DNA of 64,000 nt from Adenanthera pavonina (taxonomy: Eukaryota; Streptophyta; Magnoliopsida; Fabales; Fabaceae), in contig JAIVEN010000004.1 of the NCBI GenBank assembly GCA_026686845.1, positions 18,384,827 to 18,448,826 of the forward strand, in the 5' to 3' direction. Shown piece by piece: positions 13,801 through 24,488 of this stretch. Positions within the stretch are counted from its first letter, which is position 1, and the number at the start of each line of letters is the position of its first letter. Both the position numbers and the translations under genes were made by a program. The notes beneath the pieces were generated by a model that was given only the letters and a program-made list of their open reading frames with translations, was not told the DNA's origin and ran no database searches.

Positions 13801-15536
13801 TGTGTGATATTAATGATATTATAGTATATGTATGTTGTCTTGGTTATTGAGACATTGTCTCACACCCCCTCCCATGACTAACATTTTAGGTGAAGGCTCT
13901 GGTATTAGTCCGGAGAAAAATATTGAGTCATAGGCCTCTTCACATTCGAGAATCTCAAGTATAACTGGTAGTTTATAATTTAGTTTATATAATATTGTGT
14001 CAAGTAAGTTGTTGTAGTTGATGTCTAAGTAAGTGTCCTGGGAATATAGAGATGTATGTGGTTATGTATGTATGGGTATAGTAATAATGTTGTGTAGATG
14101 ATGTTGAGTGATCATGAATGATATAGTTGTGGTTGTATCCCAAGTTTGCAATTGATATGCTAGGTATAGTTTATATGTGTGTGATGATGATATAGGCCTC
14201 AATATTCATCATTGTTGTTGAAACATGTGTCGATGAGCCGGATTGGCCATGTATGAGCCCAAAGGACATTTTGGGCCCAATGTATGTGTTTTGGGCATCT
14301 AGCCTATTGTGTGGAATTGAGATTCAAGGGGGTCAAATCTTAGAGGAGTATTTTCTTTGGGATGCAACCTCTTTGAACAAGTTGGTTAAACCAAATAGGA
14401 CCTATGTGAATGGTCCTTATGTGCCAAATTATCTTTGGCAGCAAATGGAGGTGTTAAGTTGTGAGTTTTATCCAAGAAATAACCAAAATGGTAATTTGGA
14501 GTCTAGAATCTCCATATGGAGTTTGGATTCGAGTGAAATTAGTGTCCACAGTTGGATTGGGATGAGAGTGACCTGTATAAGTTGGAATCAACTCAATTGG
14601 AGGTCGAAGTACAAAGTTATGCGTAGTGAAAGTTCGCCTAAAAAATCAACAAATTGTTTAAATCTTATCCAAAGGGAGCATCGCGTCGCCAAAAGCCAGG
14701 CCACGGTGCCAAGTGGTTCTGTCTCTCCTAGGCCATGGCTACACTATAGCTCGCCACGACCCCACATTATTCTGATCTGATTCCGAGTTTTTCTTCTTTT
14801 TAAGGCTTAAAAGAGTTAATTTGGGATGTTTGAAAATAGATTGTTACACATGGCCCCTTCAGTATCCTTGAATTGATGCTGTCTTTTTCTGCAATCTAAA
14901 CTGACTTTGTTGGGTAAGATATTAATAATAAATCTTTAATGCTCAATCAATATTCTATTAATCTCATTAAATTTGATAATGTATTCCATTGGACTAAGTT
15001 CATCAAGAGTTTCATTTCAACTACATTTTTTCATAATTACAAAAAAACCTTGGCTTAGAGTTAATTTATAATTTTTGAAACTTTTATGTCATTAGGAGTA
15101 ATTTTACTCAAAATTATTTTGGCATCCTTTACCCTGAGCATTTCCTTACTATTTCGCAAAAATATTTGCATTTCTTGAGCCAAAACATAATTTTTTATTT
15201 TTTAACCTAAAAAAATGATTGTTTTGCCCTTCATTTTTTTTGTATCTTTTCATTTTCACTGTTTCTTTGTATATTTTATGATATTAGCATTTTCCCATTG
15301 AGGTTTAATTGCAATTTTCAAATTTTATTCCCTAACCTAAGAAAAGACCTTCTTGCCCCTGAGCTAGTCAAAAAGTAATTACTAATTATTCTAGGCACTT
15401 TCTTAGAATTTTTCCCAAATACAAATTTTATTTGTTATTTCTTTTTCATCATTCACATTAAATTTCAGATCGATCTATTTCTCAACTTAGATCTCCTAAC
15501 GATATAATACTTACACTATTACGCTCAACTCGAGAC
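10830..15536 (+). repeat. 3' LTR of gypsy-like element, split by a solo LTR
   Basis: Collinear with 1489-4846 from TATAACAATCC (TG changed to TA) to CTCAACTCG near 15532, where the match stops before the expected GTTGTTACA end. A 1370-bp solo LTR occupies 12260-13629. Without it the repeat is about 3.33 kb. It holds a sense open frame of 175 codons (14253-14780) that overlaps the region where other copies carry an antisense frame. Many substitutions separate it from the 5' LTR, so the element is old. Confidence 0.75.
12260..13629 (-). mobile_element. Solo LTR of a second gypsy-type family
   Basis: Ends are TGTAACACC and GATATTACA. Read on the minus strand it begins TGTAATATCCC, a frequent start of plant gypsy LTRs. 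Flanks are CGGAC (12255-12259) and TGGAC (13630-13634), a 5-bp duplication with one change. The interrupted LTR sequence resumes with CTAGTGTGAGG exactly as in the intact copy near 2918. A decayed partial copy of the same family lies at 59463-59822. No coding potential. Confidence 0.8.
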
Positions 15537-15756
15537 AAGCTTCCATTTAAGTGGTATATTACATACCTTCCGATGTAAATTTTAAAATTAATTTTTACTT
15601 AAAACCTTATTAAAAATTAATTCCAATTAAGAACCAATCATAATTTATCCTAAAAACAATATGAGAAATTAACTCCTTCTAAAGATTTAGCATGCAAGTT
15701 CTCCATTTCACTTTCTTTTCCATCTTTTCGTATATCTTATAACATCCTATAAAAAT
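15537..15756. other. Unassigned junction between gypsy LTR and truncated copia
   Basis: The gypsy LTR stops matching near 15536, and the copia reverse transcriptase frame leaves its family pattern at about 15756. The 220 bp between match neither. No open frame or target duplication is visible. It is probably filler or leftover DNA at a deletion breakpoint. Confidence 0.4.
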
Positions 15757-16014
15757 ACCTTCTTCCTGATTATACCCTTTAGCAACCAATCTAGCCTTGT
15801 TTCTTATTATTGTTCCAGATTTATCAAGTTTATTTCTGAAAACCCATTTGGTACCAATAACAAGATGATTTTTGGGCCTAGGCACTAAATCCCAAACTTG
15901 ATTTCTTTCAAATTGATTTAGTTCGTCTTGCATAGCTAAAATCCAGTAATCATCAGTTAAGGCTTCTTCAGCACATTTAGGTTCAATTTGAGAAATGAAA
16001 GCGCAGTTGAGCAT
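15757..16014 (-). pseudogene. Copia reverse transcriptase (RVT_2), N-terminal fragment
   Basis: The frame includes EEALTDDYWILAMQDEL, VWDLVPRP, GTKWVFRNKLD and NKARLVAKGYNQEEGI, the conserved opening of the plant copia reverse transcriptase domain. The next expected stretch (D.ETFAPVA) and the catalytic YVDD are missing: after GYNQEEGI the frame runs into unrelated DNA to a stop at 15679. It cannot be active. It continues the same reading frame as the integrase upstream, separated from it by a TAG at 16027. Confidence 0.85.
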
Positions 16015-16026
16015 TTGATCCCTTAA

Positions 16027-17583
16027 CTATTTTCTGGTTTTGACTCTCTCTTGAACATTTCCTATTACTTGATCAACATGATGATTCCTTTGATATCTCC
16101 AAGCTCTAGGGAGTTCTTGAGATGTTTCTTCATTAATTTCTTCATCAAACTCTTGCTCCTGGATATCTTCCTCTGTGTTAACAGATTCAGATATCTTTGG
16201 AGGTTCAGTTTTACTTTTATCAGAAATACCCAGTTTTTCAAAGTTAAAAGCAAGATCATCCTCATTAGTAACATGTTTTGAAACAGTTTCATTTTCAATG
16301 AAAACCACATGCACATATTCTTCTATCACATTTGATCTTTTATTATAAACTCTATATGCCTTACTCCTACTAGAATAGCCCAGAAATATACCTTCATCGG
16401 ATTTGGCATCAAACTTACCCAGATTTTCTTTCCCATTGTTGTGAACGAAGCATTTGCATCCGAACACATGGAGAAGGGACAGATTTGGCTTTCTTCCCTT
16501 GTACAACTCGTATGGAGTCTTCCCAAAGATTGGTTTGATGTAGGCTCTGTTTATGATGTAGCTTGCTGTATTTACTGCATCAGCCTAAAACACTTGAGAG
16601 AGTTCCTTCTCATTCAGCATAGCTCTGGCCATCTCTCCAATGGTTCTATTCTTTCTCTCTACTACCCCATTCTGTTGAGGGGTCCTTGGAGCTAAGAAGT
16701 TGTGGTCAATCCCAGGCTCATTGCAGTATTCCAGGAAGTATGCATTTTCAAACTCTCCTCCATGATCTGACCTGATTGACATAATAGAAATACCTTTCTC
16801 ATTTTGCACTTTCTTAGCTAAGGTTACAAATGCATCAAAGGTGTCACTTTTAGAGGAAAGAAATAATGTCCAAGTGAATCTAGAATAGTCATCTACAATT
16901 ACAAGCACATACAGGTTACCACCAAGACTTTTCACCCTAAATGGTCCAATTAAGTCCATATACAGCAATTCAAGTGGTCTAGTTGTGGTAACTACATTTT
17001 TAGATTTAAAAGATGATTTAGTTTGTTTCCCTCTTAAGCATGCGTCACATTCTTTATCTTTCTCAAAAGATATTTTTGGCAGGCCAGTTACTAGCTCATT
17101 TTTAACCAGTTTAGACAATTGATTCATGTTAACATGAGCTAATCTCCTATGCCACAACCAACTATCATTATCCTGACTAATTAAACATACAGAATCCAAG
17201 GGAGGAAGTTCATCAAGGTTAATAGTATAACAGTTACCATCCCTTTGAGCTTTGAGGATTACTTTGTGATCACTTTTTCTGATGACCAGGCAAAACTTTG
17301 AGTCAAACAGCACCCAGTTTCCTCTATCACAGGTCTGACTCACGCTCAGCAAATTGTGGTTGAGGCCAATTACAAACAGCACCTCCTCAATGGATGTTTC
17401 TGGATTTTTCCCCACAATGCCAATGCCAACGATTTTGCCATGTTGATCACCTCCAAAGGTCACCTTTCCTCCTTTCTTGTCTCTAAGGGTGATGAACTTC
17501 TCCTTATCTCCAGTCATGTGGCTTGAGCAGGCACTGTCCATATACCATTTGTTGTTCTTCTTAGCTTTGAGACAGACCTGCAA
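16027..17583 (-). pseudogene. Copia protease-integrase region
   Basis: Starts with the protease motif WYMDSACSSHMTGD. It then has a GAG-pre-integrase HHCC finger (HRRLAH...CDACLRG) and an integrase core with catalytic Asp in YMDLIGP, Asp in SDHGGEF and Glu in VVERKNR. A TAG after LSQVF (16585-16587) replaces the Trp usual there, and the same frame then continues through NRAYIKP and FGKTPYELYKGRKP to LHVFGCKCF and ends with a TAG at 16027-16029. Role: maturation of the polyprotein and insertion of cDNA into the host genome. Gag lies in a different frame, so a frameshift separates them near 17590. Confidence 0.9.
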
Positions 17584-17591
17584 AACAATGT

Positions 17592-18600
17592 TTATGTTTT
17601 CTTTTTAGGTACCCAAATTTGCTTGGGTCCTTTTTGGTCAGTAGATTTTTCCCTAGATGCAGATGCAACTTTGGGAACCCATTTAACTTTCCTGCCAAGT
17701 CCATTTTTCTTCAATGCATAAGAACTAGAAATATGTCCCTTTTTGTTAGAGAAATGACAGGTACTGAAGGGACTGCTAGCTTGAGTGGCAGGAAGAAAAA
17801 AATGCAGATAATACTTTTGTCTTGCATGCTTTGGTTGATTATATGTTTCAATGCAAGATGACATATGATCTTTCTTTCTGTTACTCTCAGCATGCACAAA
17901 ATGTCTCATGTATGCATTCTGGTTTTTCTTCCTAATCTTTTCCTTGACAACACATGGATCATAGCCAAGACCAGCTTTTCCTTGTGATATTCTTTGGCTC
18001 CCCAGCAAGGCAAACAACATGTCTTTACCTCTAGTGAGCCTAGACATGCTTTTAACTAAATAATTATTAGTTTGCTTAAGTTCAGTGCATGAAGTGCAGC
18101 AAACAGATTCAGTAGTAGGTAAAGAGGCAATTTCAGAAACTATGCTTTGAGATTCCAGCTTATTTATCTTTTTCTTTACCAATTTCAGTTCTTTAGCAAC
18201 TTTAATGAATTCATCATGAAGCTCATGAAATGCATCCAGTAATTCAGAATAGGAAGGTTCAGATTCATATACCTCTTCCTCCTGATCACTGCTGCATGAG
18301 GGTTCGGCTTCTTCAGAAGCAAGTGCCATCAGGCAGATGTTGGCAATCTCATCCTCATCCTCATCCTCCTTATCTGAGCTGTTGTCCCATATTGATGAGA
18401 TGTAGGCTTTCTTCTTCTTCCCTTTGTCAGCAGCTTTCTTATCCTTTTCTTGCTTTTTGAGAAATTGAGGACAATCCCATTTGATGTGTCCCTGCTTCTT
18501 GCATTCATAGCAAGTCACAGGCTCTTTTCCCTCTCTCTTGCTTTCACCAGCTGCTCCCTTCTTGAAGAATTTCTTGTTCTTCTTCTTGTTGTAGAAGCTT
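17592..18600 (-). pseudogene. Copia gag C-terminus with CCHC zinc knuckle
   Basis: After a frame change near 18597 this frame reads a Lys-rich stretch, then the nucleocapsid knuckle CYECKKQGHIKWDC (CX2CX4HX4C), a Lys-rich segment, an acidic segment and a charged tail ending IWVPKKK. The knuckle binds element RNA in the particle. The junction with the upstream capsid frame lacks the segment normally between AIEEA and the basic linker, so a small deletion caused the shift. The end overlaps the protease frame, where another shift is needed. Confidence 0.8.
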
Positions 18601-19183
18601 CCTCTATTGCTGTCACCTTAGGCTGCCATTCCAAAGGGAGAGCTCTGAGTATCTTTCTTACTTTCTCAGACTGATTGTATTCCTTTCCCAGGCTCTTCAG
18701 TTGATTCACGATGAGAGTAAACCTCTTTTGGAGCTCCTTTACAGTTTCTCCTTCAGCCATTCTGAAGCTTTCATACTCCCCAATGCACGTGTTTAGTCTA
18801 TTCTCCCTGACTCTAGATGTTCCTTTATGTGCAATCTGCATAGTATCCCACATTCCTTTTGCAATGGTGCATTGCGAGACTCTGTAGAATTCATCCTGGT
18901 TCAGGGCACTGACTAAACAATACTTTGCTTTGAAATTCAGTAGGACTCTCCTTCTGTCTTCATCATTCCACTCTGCTTCCAGCTTCTCTTTGTGTCTTCC
19001 ATCTTCAGTTAGAGCCATTGGGACGAAATCTCCTTTTTCAATGACTGACCAGATGTCAAGATCAATTGATTGTAGGTAGATCTGCATCCTCATCTTCCAG
19101 TACCCATAATGCTCTCCACTGAAGCCTGGTGGTCTGTTAGTGTTATTCCCTTCAGGAAGTATACTCTCTCCAAAGCCAGCCAT
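18515..19183 (-). pseudogene. Copia gag capsid domain (UBN2-like)
   Basis: The start is placed at the ATG of MAGFGESILPEG (19181-19183), 40-55 bases after the primer site. An upstream in-frame Met at 19237 lies in the primer site and is unlikely to be used. Conserved parts are NRPPGFSGEHYGYWKMRM, IDLDIWSVIEKG, AKGMWDTMQ and the block ending LRALPLEWQPKVTAIEEA. This is the copia capsid protein family. The last ~35 codons (Arg-rich) are a shifted reading of the nucleocapsid linker. Confidence 0.88.
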
Positions 19184-19221
19184 CTTTGTTCCCGGACTAT
19201 AAAATCCTTTGAATGGGAATC

Positions 19222-19235
19222 CGAGCTCTAATACC
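19222..19235 (-). other. Primer binding site of copia element
   Basis: On the minus strand TGGTATTAGAGCTC starts two bases after the LTR end. It differs from the initiator-Met-tRNA complement TGGTATCAGAGC by one base. Confidence 0.75.
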
Positions 19236-19237
19236 AC

Positions 19238-21099
19238 TTGTTAGCAAGGCTGACTTCCCAAGAGGGGGGTGAATTGGGAAGATTGCAATTTTTCTGCACA
19301 AAGTGAGATAAGTGAAGGTAGCACAGTTTAAAGGAAGCAGCGTATAAAATAGAGTAAGCTGAAAAGTAAAGATAGGGAATAGAAGACTCAGTAATTTATC
19401 CTGGTTCGGTCTATCAACTTGACCTACGTCCAGTCCCCAAGACAACTCTTGAGATTTATCCACTATACAGCAAGAATTCAACGGGCTTCTTGCTAATACC
19501 ACAGTACACGAGTATGCTCTGTTTCTGGAGCTCTCTCAAACACTCTAAGCACTTTCACAATGTGCTTCCCAATCCCCTTGTGATTTCCCCTCACAAGTAT
19601 ATCTATCTTCCAGATGAAGAGTCGATTGTTTACAATGATATAACTCTCTTGAATGGAGTAGATATGAAGGTTAAAGTACAAATATTGAAGCTAGAGGGTA
19701 AAAGCTCTTGAGAAGAAGTTTTGACAGAAATTCGGAATATACAAGTTAGATTTGTTACCCACAACTTCAAATGATATTATATTTATAGATTTATGTCTCA
19801 AATGTCCGTTAGAGACAAAATCTATCCGTTGGAGAAGTTATCCAACGATTACTCTGAAAAACTATCCGTTAACCAACCGCATTTAATGCTTTTGACATAC
19901 TGAAATTCGAATTTTGGTTGGTCAATAGACGAATTTTGAAGGAACCGAAGGTTAAAGCTTCCAACGTTGAAATACTGAAGTTCGTCTGTCCATGAAGTGA
20001 AATTCGAATTTTGAAACTTACAGAATATTTTCACAATGTGACATACGAATTTTCAAGAAGAAAGTTTTTCGGTTAAGTGTGAACAGTGTTTTCAATTTGC
20101 TACAGTGCCCTCCAAATTCGAATATTGGAAGCCCATAATTTGTCTGTTCCCAGTACGTGAAAAGGAGGCACAGTAGTTCACTTTCTTCGAAATTCGAATG
20201 TTGAAGAGTGAAGTTCGTCTGTCAGAGAGACTCTTTTCAGACTAACTTCATAATTCGAATATTGTAAGTTCTTATCATTCGTATGTTAATGTTTCACTTC
20301 AACAGACTAAAGAACTTAGCTTCTAAAATTTGAACTTCAATGTTCAAAGTTCGTCTGTCAGAGAGCAGTTTTGAAACTTAAATCATTCTTGATCTCAGAT
20401 GAACTTTAACATGGTTTCAGGCGAATTTCTTCTATTTTCTCAAGTTTTGTTTTTTCTGAAATTCGAATTTTGAAGATCCAAAGTTCGTCTGTTTCAAGGA
20501 AACTTCTTTCAGACTTAGATGAAAATTTGAATGTTGGGAAGCCAAAATTTGTCTGTCAGAGAGCATTTATCAAACTCAATTTCTTTTGATTTCAGATGCA
20601 CTTTATCATAGTTTCAGACGAATTTCTTTGGTTTTCACAAACTTCATTTTACTTGAAATTCGACTTTTGAAAGTGTGAAGTTCGTCTGTTACCAAAAAGA
20701 CTTCTTTCAGATTTGTATGAAAATTCAAATTTTGAACAACCAAAATTCATCTGACAGAGAGCCATCTCTTCAGACTTATTCAGTTTTAGCTCAAAATTCG
20801 AATTTCCTAAAGCAAAGTTCGAATTTCCTACTTGACAGTTAAGTTTAAGCTTTCAAACTTCGTCTGTTTGTGGGTGTTTTTCAAATAAGTCAAGATTTAA
20901 CACAAAATCAAGGTTTGAAAACATCTTTTTCTCAAATCAAAATCTTTTACCCAATCACAACTAAAACTAAAGATCCTACAAAAGATCTAACAGCAAATAC
21001 TCAGAAAATCTTCACTTGAAACAACTTTGATCTCCTTTGATATCTTCAATCCGAGCTCTTGAGTGTTGGTTTGGAATCATCAAAACTCTTGATTCAACA
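19238..21099 (-). repeat. 5' LTR of the truncated copia element
   Basis: On the minus strand it starts TGTTGAATCAAGAG and ends CTTGCTAACA (1862 bp). The sense-strand first half (about 19900-20880) carries a long alternating series of TTCGAA palindromes and CAGACGAA/TTCGTCTG blocks. The second half has the TATAAATA-like segment (19779-19790 region), the CTGGACGTAGGTCAAG block and CAATTCACCCCCC before the end. The closest copy in the window is 44984-46827. Confidence 0.88.
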
Positions 21100-21158
21100 A
21101 TTCTGAGCTCAACCATAATCTGAGCCCAACCATAAGTGCCTCAAGCCATTACACACCT

Positions 21159-22342
21159 CTAAGCCCTACCGTCAGATTCTCTAATGGCTACGCCTTTATT
21201 GCCAACCGGTACGAGGCTTTCTGCATAATTGAAAATAATTGTATGGTAATTGCCCCATCTGTGGATTGTAAATTTAACTTTTGTCAATTCATTAGTATCC
21301 ATATTTAACAGAGAATAGCTATCGATCACTCCATTATTAGCTAGCGCTTCACATGTAGTTTCATTAACATATATAGAATTTACATCATTCCAGACAAATT
21401 CATTCCTCCAAATGAAGGATGTAAACCGCCTGCCTAAATAGGGCCAGTATATTTCTTAGTCCAAGTCCATCTCTCCCAAGATGCACCTATACTTTGCTCC
21501 ATCACCCATAAATCAACATGACTAGTGATAGAAATAGTAGCAGGTTTGTTTTCATGCACAGAAAGGTCAAGCAATGCATTAGAGGCTAATGAAGGCATTG
21601 GTATCAATGCAAACACTTCCATTGCCATGTCAAATGAAACTATCAAACCGTGATTATCACCTTCATTAGCATCATGCTTGAACCCACGCCAAAACATAGC
21701 TCCAATAGCAGTAATGGCGTAAGGAGACTTAAACTTTACACCCTCTAGGTTCCCAAATTCTACATCCTTCCACAACCCCGTGGATAATGAATACACTTCC
21801 ACTCGAATAGCATCACCTGCTTCGTGAAGATAATCATAAAAAATAGGACAATAAACCCTCACTATCTTGTGATAATTAATAATTGGACTAAACCCAAATC
21901 CTGAACTGCAAATACCCTCAAAATCATCGATAGTTCTTGGCACCAGCTTGACCCCTCTAATTGCTGGATTCCACAATAAAAAGGAAAGAGGAGATAAATA
22001 TGCACACTGACAAAATTCAACACAAAGCAAGCAATTGCTGGAACCAATGATGCTGGCAAGCAATAAGGAATTGATCAAGGGGCGATTTTGAACTTCAAAG
22101 GCTTGCATTTAGCAATTGGGCAAAGATAAGTGGAAAGGACCACCTATTTTATTTGATTTGAATAGAAGACAAGGGTTTTGATGATTGGAGTGGTGGAGGT
22201 GGTCAGTGATGAATGATGAAGTCTTGAAGAGATTTTTCCAATGTTTGCACACACATTGAAATCAGACTAAGGATTTTACAGGAAGTCATTTGAGAATATT
22301 TGTTATGATTTCTTCAGGAACAGATGGTGTGCTGGTGTCCAT
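21159..22342 (-). pseudogene. F-box protein with F-box-associated (FBA) domain, broken
   Basis: From the ATG at 22342 the frame reads an F-box with VPEEIITNIL, LPVKSLV and FQCVCKHWKNL, the substrate-adaptor motif that binds SKP1 in SCF ubiquitin ligases. FBA-domain blocks follow: LLWNPAIRGVKLVPR, GFGFSP, VEVYSLSTGLWK, GAMFWRG, VSFDMAMEVF, then in a shifted frame a SYSL..MDTNEL and YAESLVPVG segment to a stop at 21159. Full length would be ~390 codons, normal for the family. Breaks: TGA at 22286-22288 and 22262-22264, each where Arg (CGA) is usual, TAA at 22109-22111, TAG at 21434 and a frameshift beside it. The copia LTR begins 60 bp beyond its stop. It is a host-derived pseudogene; the substrate is unknown. 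Confidence 0.85.
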
Positions 22343-22681
22343 TACCAACTAGGAAGAAGTAGTCCTTACCTTTGCAATCAACTGTAATAGTTATAGTAGA
22401 ACAAGTCAGTTGTCTTAAGCATTTGTGTTTCCATTTCACTGAAAAAGTATTTTTTACCAAAAAACTATTGTTTTACCAATACAAATAAATCATTATATTA
22501 AAAAAGTATATACTTTATATTCGGTTTTTGATTAAATTAAAGGCAATGTTGCATATTTGTCCAAAAACATTCGACAATTATGCAAAGGGATGGGTTTTAT
22601 AAGAAATTGAGCGATTCTGCGTAATCTTGTTTTCTTTGAAGTTATATAATATTTTCTTGTATGACGGAGAAGACTAATAGT
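22343..22681. other. Former upstream region of the F-box gene
   Basis: No open frame. The 339 bp lie between the F-box start and a later solo LTR, so any promoter of the F-box copy was here and in DNA now displaced to 32074 onward. Confidence 0.45.
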
Positions 22682-23340
22682 TGTAACACCCTACTTCCAA
22701 ACATCCTGACTTGACCAAGGAACTTCAAAAACCAACCAAGCACAACCCAAACATCTCAAAATAACTTCCCAAAACTTCAAAGTAGCTGAAAAACACCAAA
22801 CAGGTGCTTGAATAGGATGAGGCCGCAACCTGCTACAGTGGCACCACGACTCCAACCCTTCACAGATTCACTGATGCCCACTGACTTTCTGGCACCGCAG
22901 CCCCAGCATCAGAACTTGTATCAGCAAATTTCTGATTTGCTGGGCCAACTTCTGAAGCACAATTCTTCATGCTCCGATCTCTGATTGACCTAATTCCAAC
23001 TCCTATAGGTCACTCTCATCATTATCTAACCATGGACACCAATTTCACTCGAATCCAATTCCATTTGGAGATTCTGGACACCCAACACTGTTTTGACAAC
23101 TTTTTGACCAAAACTCACAACTTATCACCTCCAATTACCACTAAAAGCAAATGGATACCCAAAAACTCTTCACACAGGTTATATTTGGCTAAACTAACAT
23201 GTCTAATGAGGATTTATCCCGAACAAACCTTTCCTTCGAGAGTTGTCCCCCTTGAACCCCAAAACCATATAATAGGCTATGTGCGCAAATCTCACATACA
23301 TTGCCCAAAACCACCCTTGGGCTCGCATTTAGGTATGGAA

Positions 23341-23625
23341 ACAAGTCAGGGCAGGCCAGGCTTGAGCCTAAACAGGCCAGGCTTGCATGGCAAGCCTTAA
23401 GCCTGATCTTGACTTGTTGCCTTATATCAGGCCTTATTTTAGGCTCAGACCTGAGCCTTCAAAAGGCTTGGCCTGGCCTGAGGCCTATTTAAAGGTCTAC
23501 TAATTAAATAGGCTTGAAGGCCTAGGCCTTCTTAGCTTTAACTAGGCCTCAAGCCTACTTAAAACCTACATAAATATTAAATAGTTTTAAGCCTACTTAA
23601 AGCCTACATAACAAGCCTACTTAAA
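23341..23625. repeat. Left subterminal GGCC-repeat region of hAT element
   Basis: Dense variants of AGGCCTRG/AGGCTTGA in both orientations, including CAGGCCAGGCTTGAGCC and AGGCCTAGGCC. hAT transposases bind short repeated motifs near the ends (known for Ac/Ds), so these are the likely binding sites; that role is inferred. Confidence 0.6.
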
Positions 23626-24488
23626 GTCTACATCAATATCAAACAGCATCAAGCACATCAACATGCCTCACCAAGTACTAATAAGAGAGAAAGCAAGTAT
23701 AACAATATGTTTCAACAACTAATTCAACTTAGACATATTTTCTGCAATGACACTAAATTGCTCTCTTGTCTTTCTAATCTTGCAAGCAACTATTGAATTT
23801 GAGGATGAAATAAAGTGATGTACCTGGAGGTTGTAGTCACACTTTCAATGTCACTCTCCGAATGCTAATAATGCCAATGTGTTTATGAGAGTTGTAGTCA
23901 CACCAAATGGAATATGTTCGGTCCTCCTTCAAAGATAAGCAAAAGGATAAGTGCAAGAAGTAATATTCTCATATAAGGGATTAAAGAATATAATAATCTC
24001 ACCTACATGAGAGTCAACTCTATTAACTTTTTCTCCAACAATCTTTTCTCAAACAAAGCTAGCAATATCCACAGTGGTATGCTCTTCATCATGTTTTCAA
24101 TTTCAAGTTTATATAAAAAACCACAATACAATTATAAGCTCATAAAAATGCAAACAACACCACAATACAATAAGTTCATAATAAAACAAACAACACCATA
24201 ATTTTATTTTGAGTTCATAATAATACAAACAAGTTTAATTGTTAAAGACACAACACACAAGAACAATAATTCAAAGCCAATCAAACTAGAACAACCAAGC
24301 TAAAAGGTAATACTAATATGAAAAGAGATAATTATAGCACCAATAATCAAGTCTTCAATGTAACCTCTTCTTGTTCTGATGTCTCCTACACAACAAAAAA
24401 CAATTGACATGTTACACAATGTAACTACACTAATAATTTTTTTAACTGGCAGTATGAAAAAAAAAGATTGTATTGAAGGTTTCTTACC

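Larger units (their letters stand above)
1489..15536 (+). mobile_element. Ty3/gypsy-like LTR retrotransposon with two nested solo LTRs
   Basis: Two long direct repeats (1489-4846 and 10830-15536) flank an interior with a TGGTATCAGAG primer site directly after the first repeat and a purine-rich tract directly before the second. The 5' LTR has the inverted ends TGTAACAACC and GGTTGTTACA. A gag-like remnant lies near 5361-5546; I found no reverse transcriptase, integrase or RNase H motif in the rest. Without the two nested LTRs the element is about 11 kb. No matching target duplication was found because the right end is altered near 15530. The family is called Ty3/gypsy from the gag signature and LTR style; a non-autonomous derivative is possible. 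Confidence 0.75.
15757..21099 (-). mobile_element. Ty1/copia retrotransposon, 3' half deleted
   Basis: On the minus strand the order is LTR (21099-19238), primer site, gag, zinc knuckle, protease, integrase, start of reverse transcriptase. This gag-PR-INT-RT order defines copia. The element stops inside reverse transcriptase at about 15757; RNase H and the 3' LTR are absent. Few stops and frameshifts interrupt the frames, so it decayed recently compared with other elements here. Its LTR is closely similar to the solo LTR at 44984-46827. Confidence 0.9.

Noticed and set aside
14253..14780. 175-codon plus-strand open frame
   Set aside because: It lies wholly inside the 3' LTR, is interrupted in the 5' LTR copy of the same sequence, and has no domain.
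16051..16695. Plus-strand open frames opposite the copia integrase
   Set aside because: They are antisense shadows of the real minus-strand frame and have no domain.
15679..19237. Endogenous pararetrovirus (caulimovirid) copy
   Set aside because: Domain order PR-INT-RT, a DDE integrase and the GAG-pre-integrase finger identify a Ty1/copia element; no movement or coat protein is present.
19900..20880. CRISPR-like regularly spaced repeats
   Set aside because: The repeats are imperfect, alternate between two motifs, have variable spacing and sit in a plant LTR.
19900..20880. Heat-shock elements in the copia LTR
   Set aside because: The TTCGAA palindromes lack the two-base gaps of the nGAAnnTTCnnGAAn pattern, so the identity is not supported; kept only as an unknown array.
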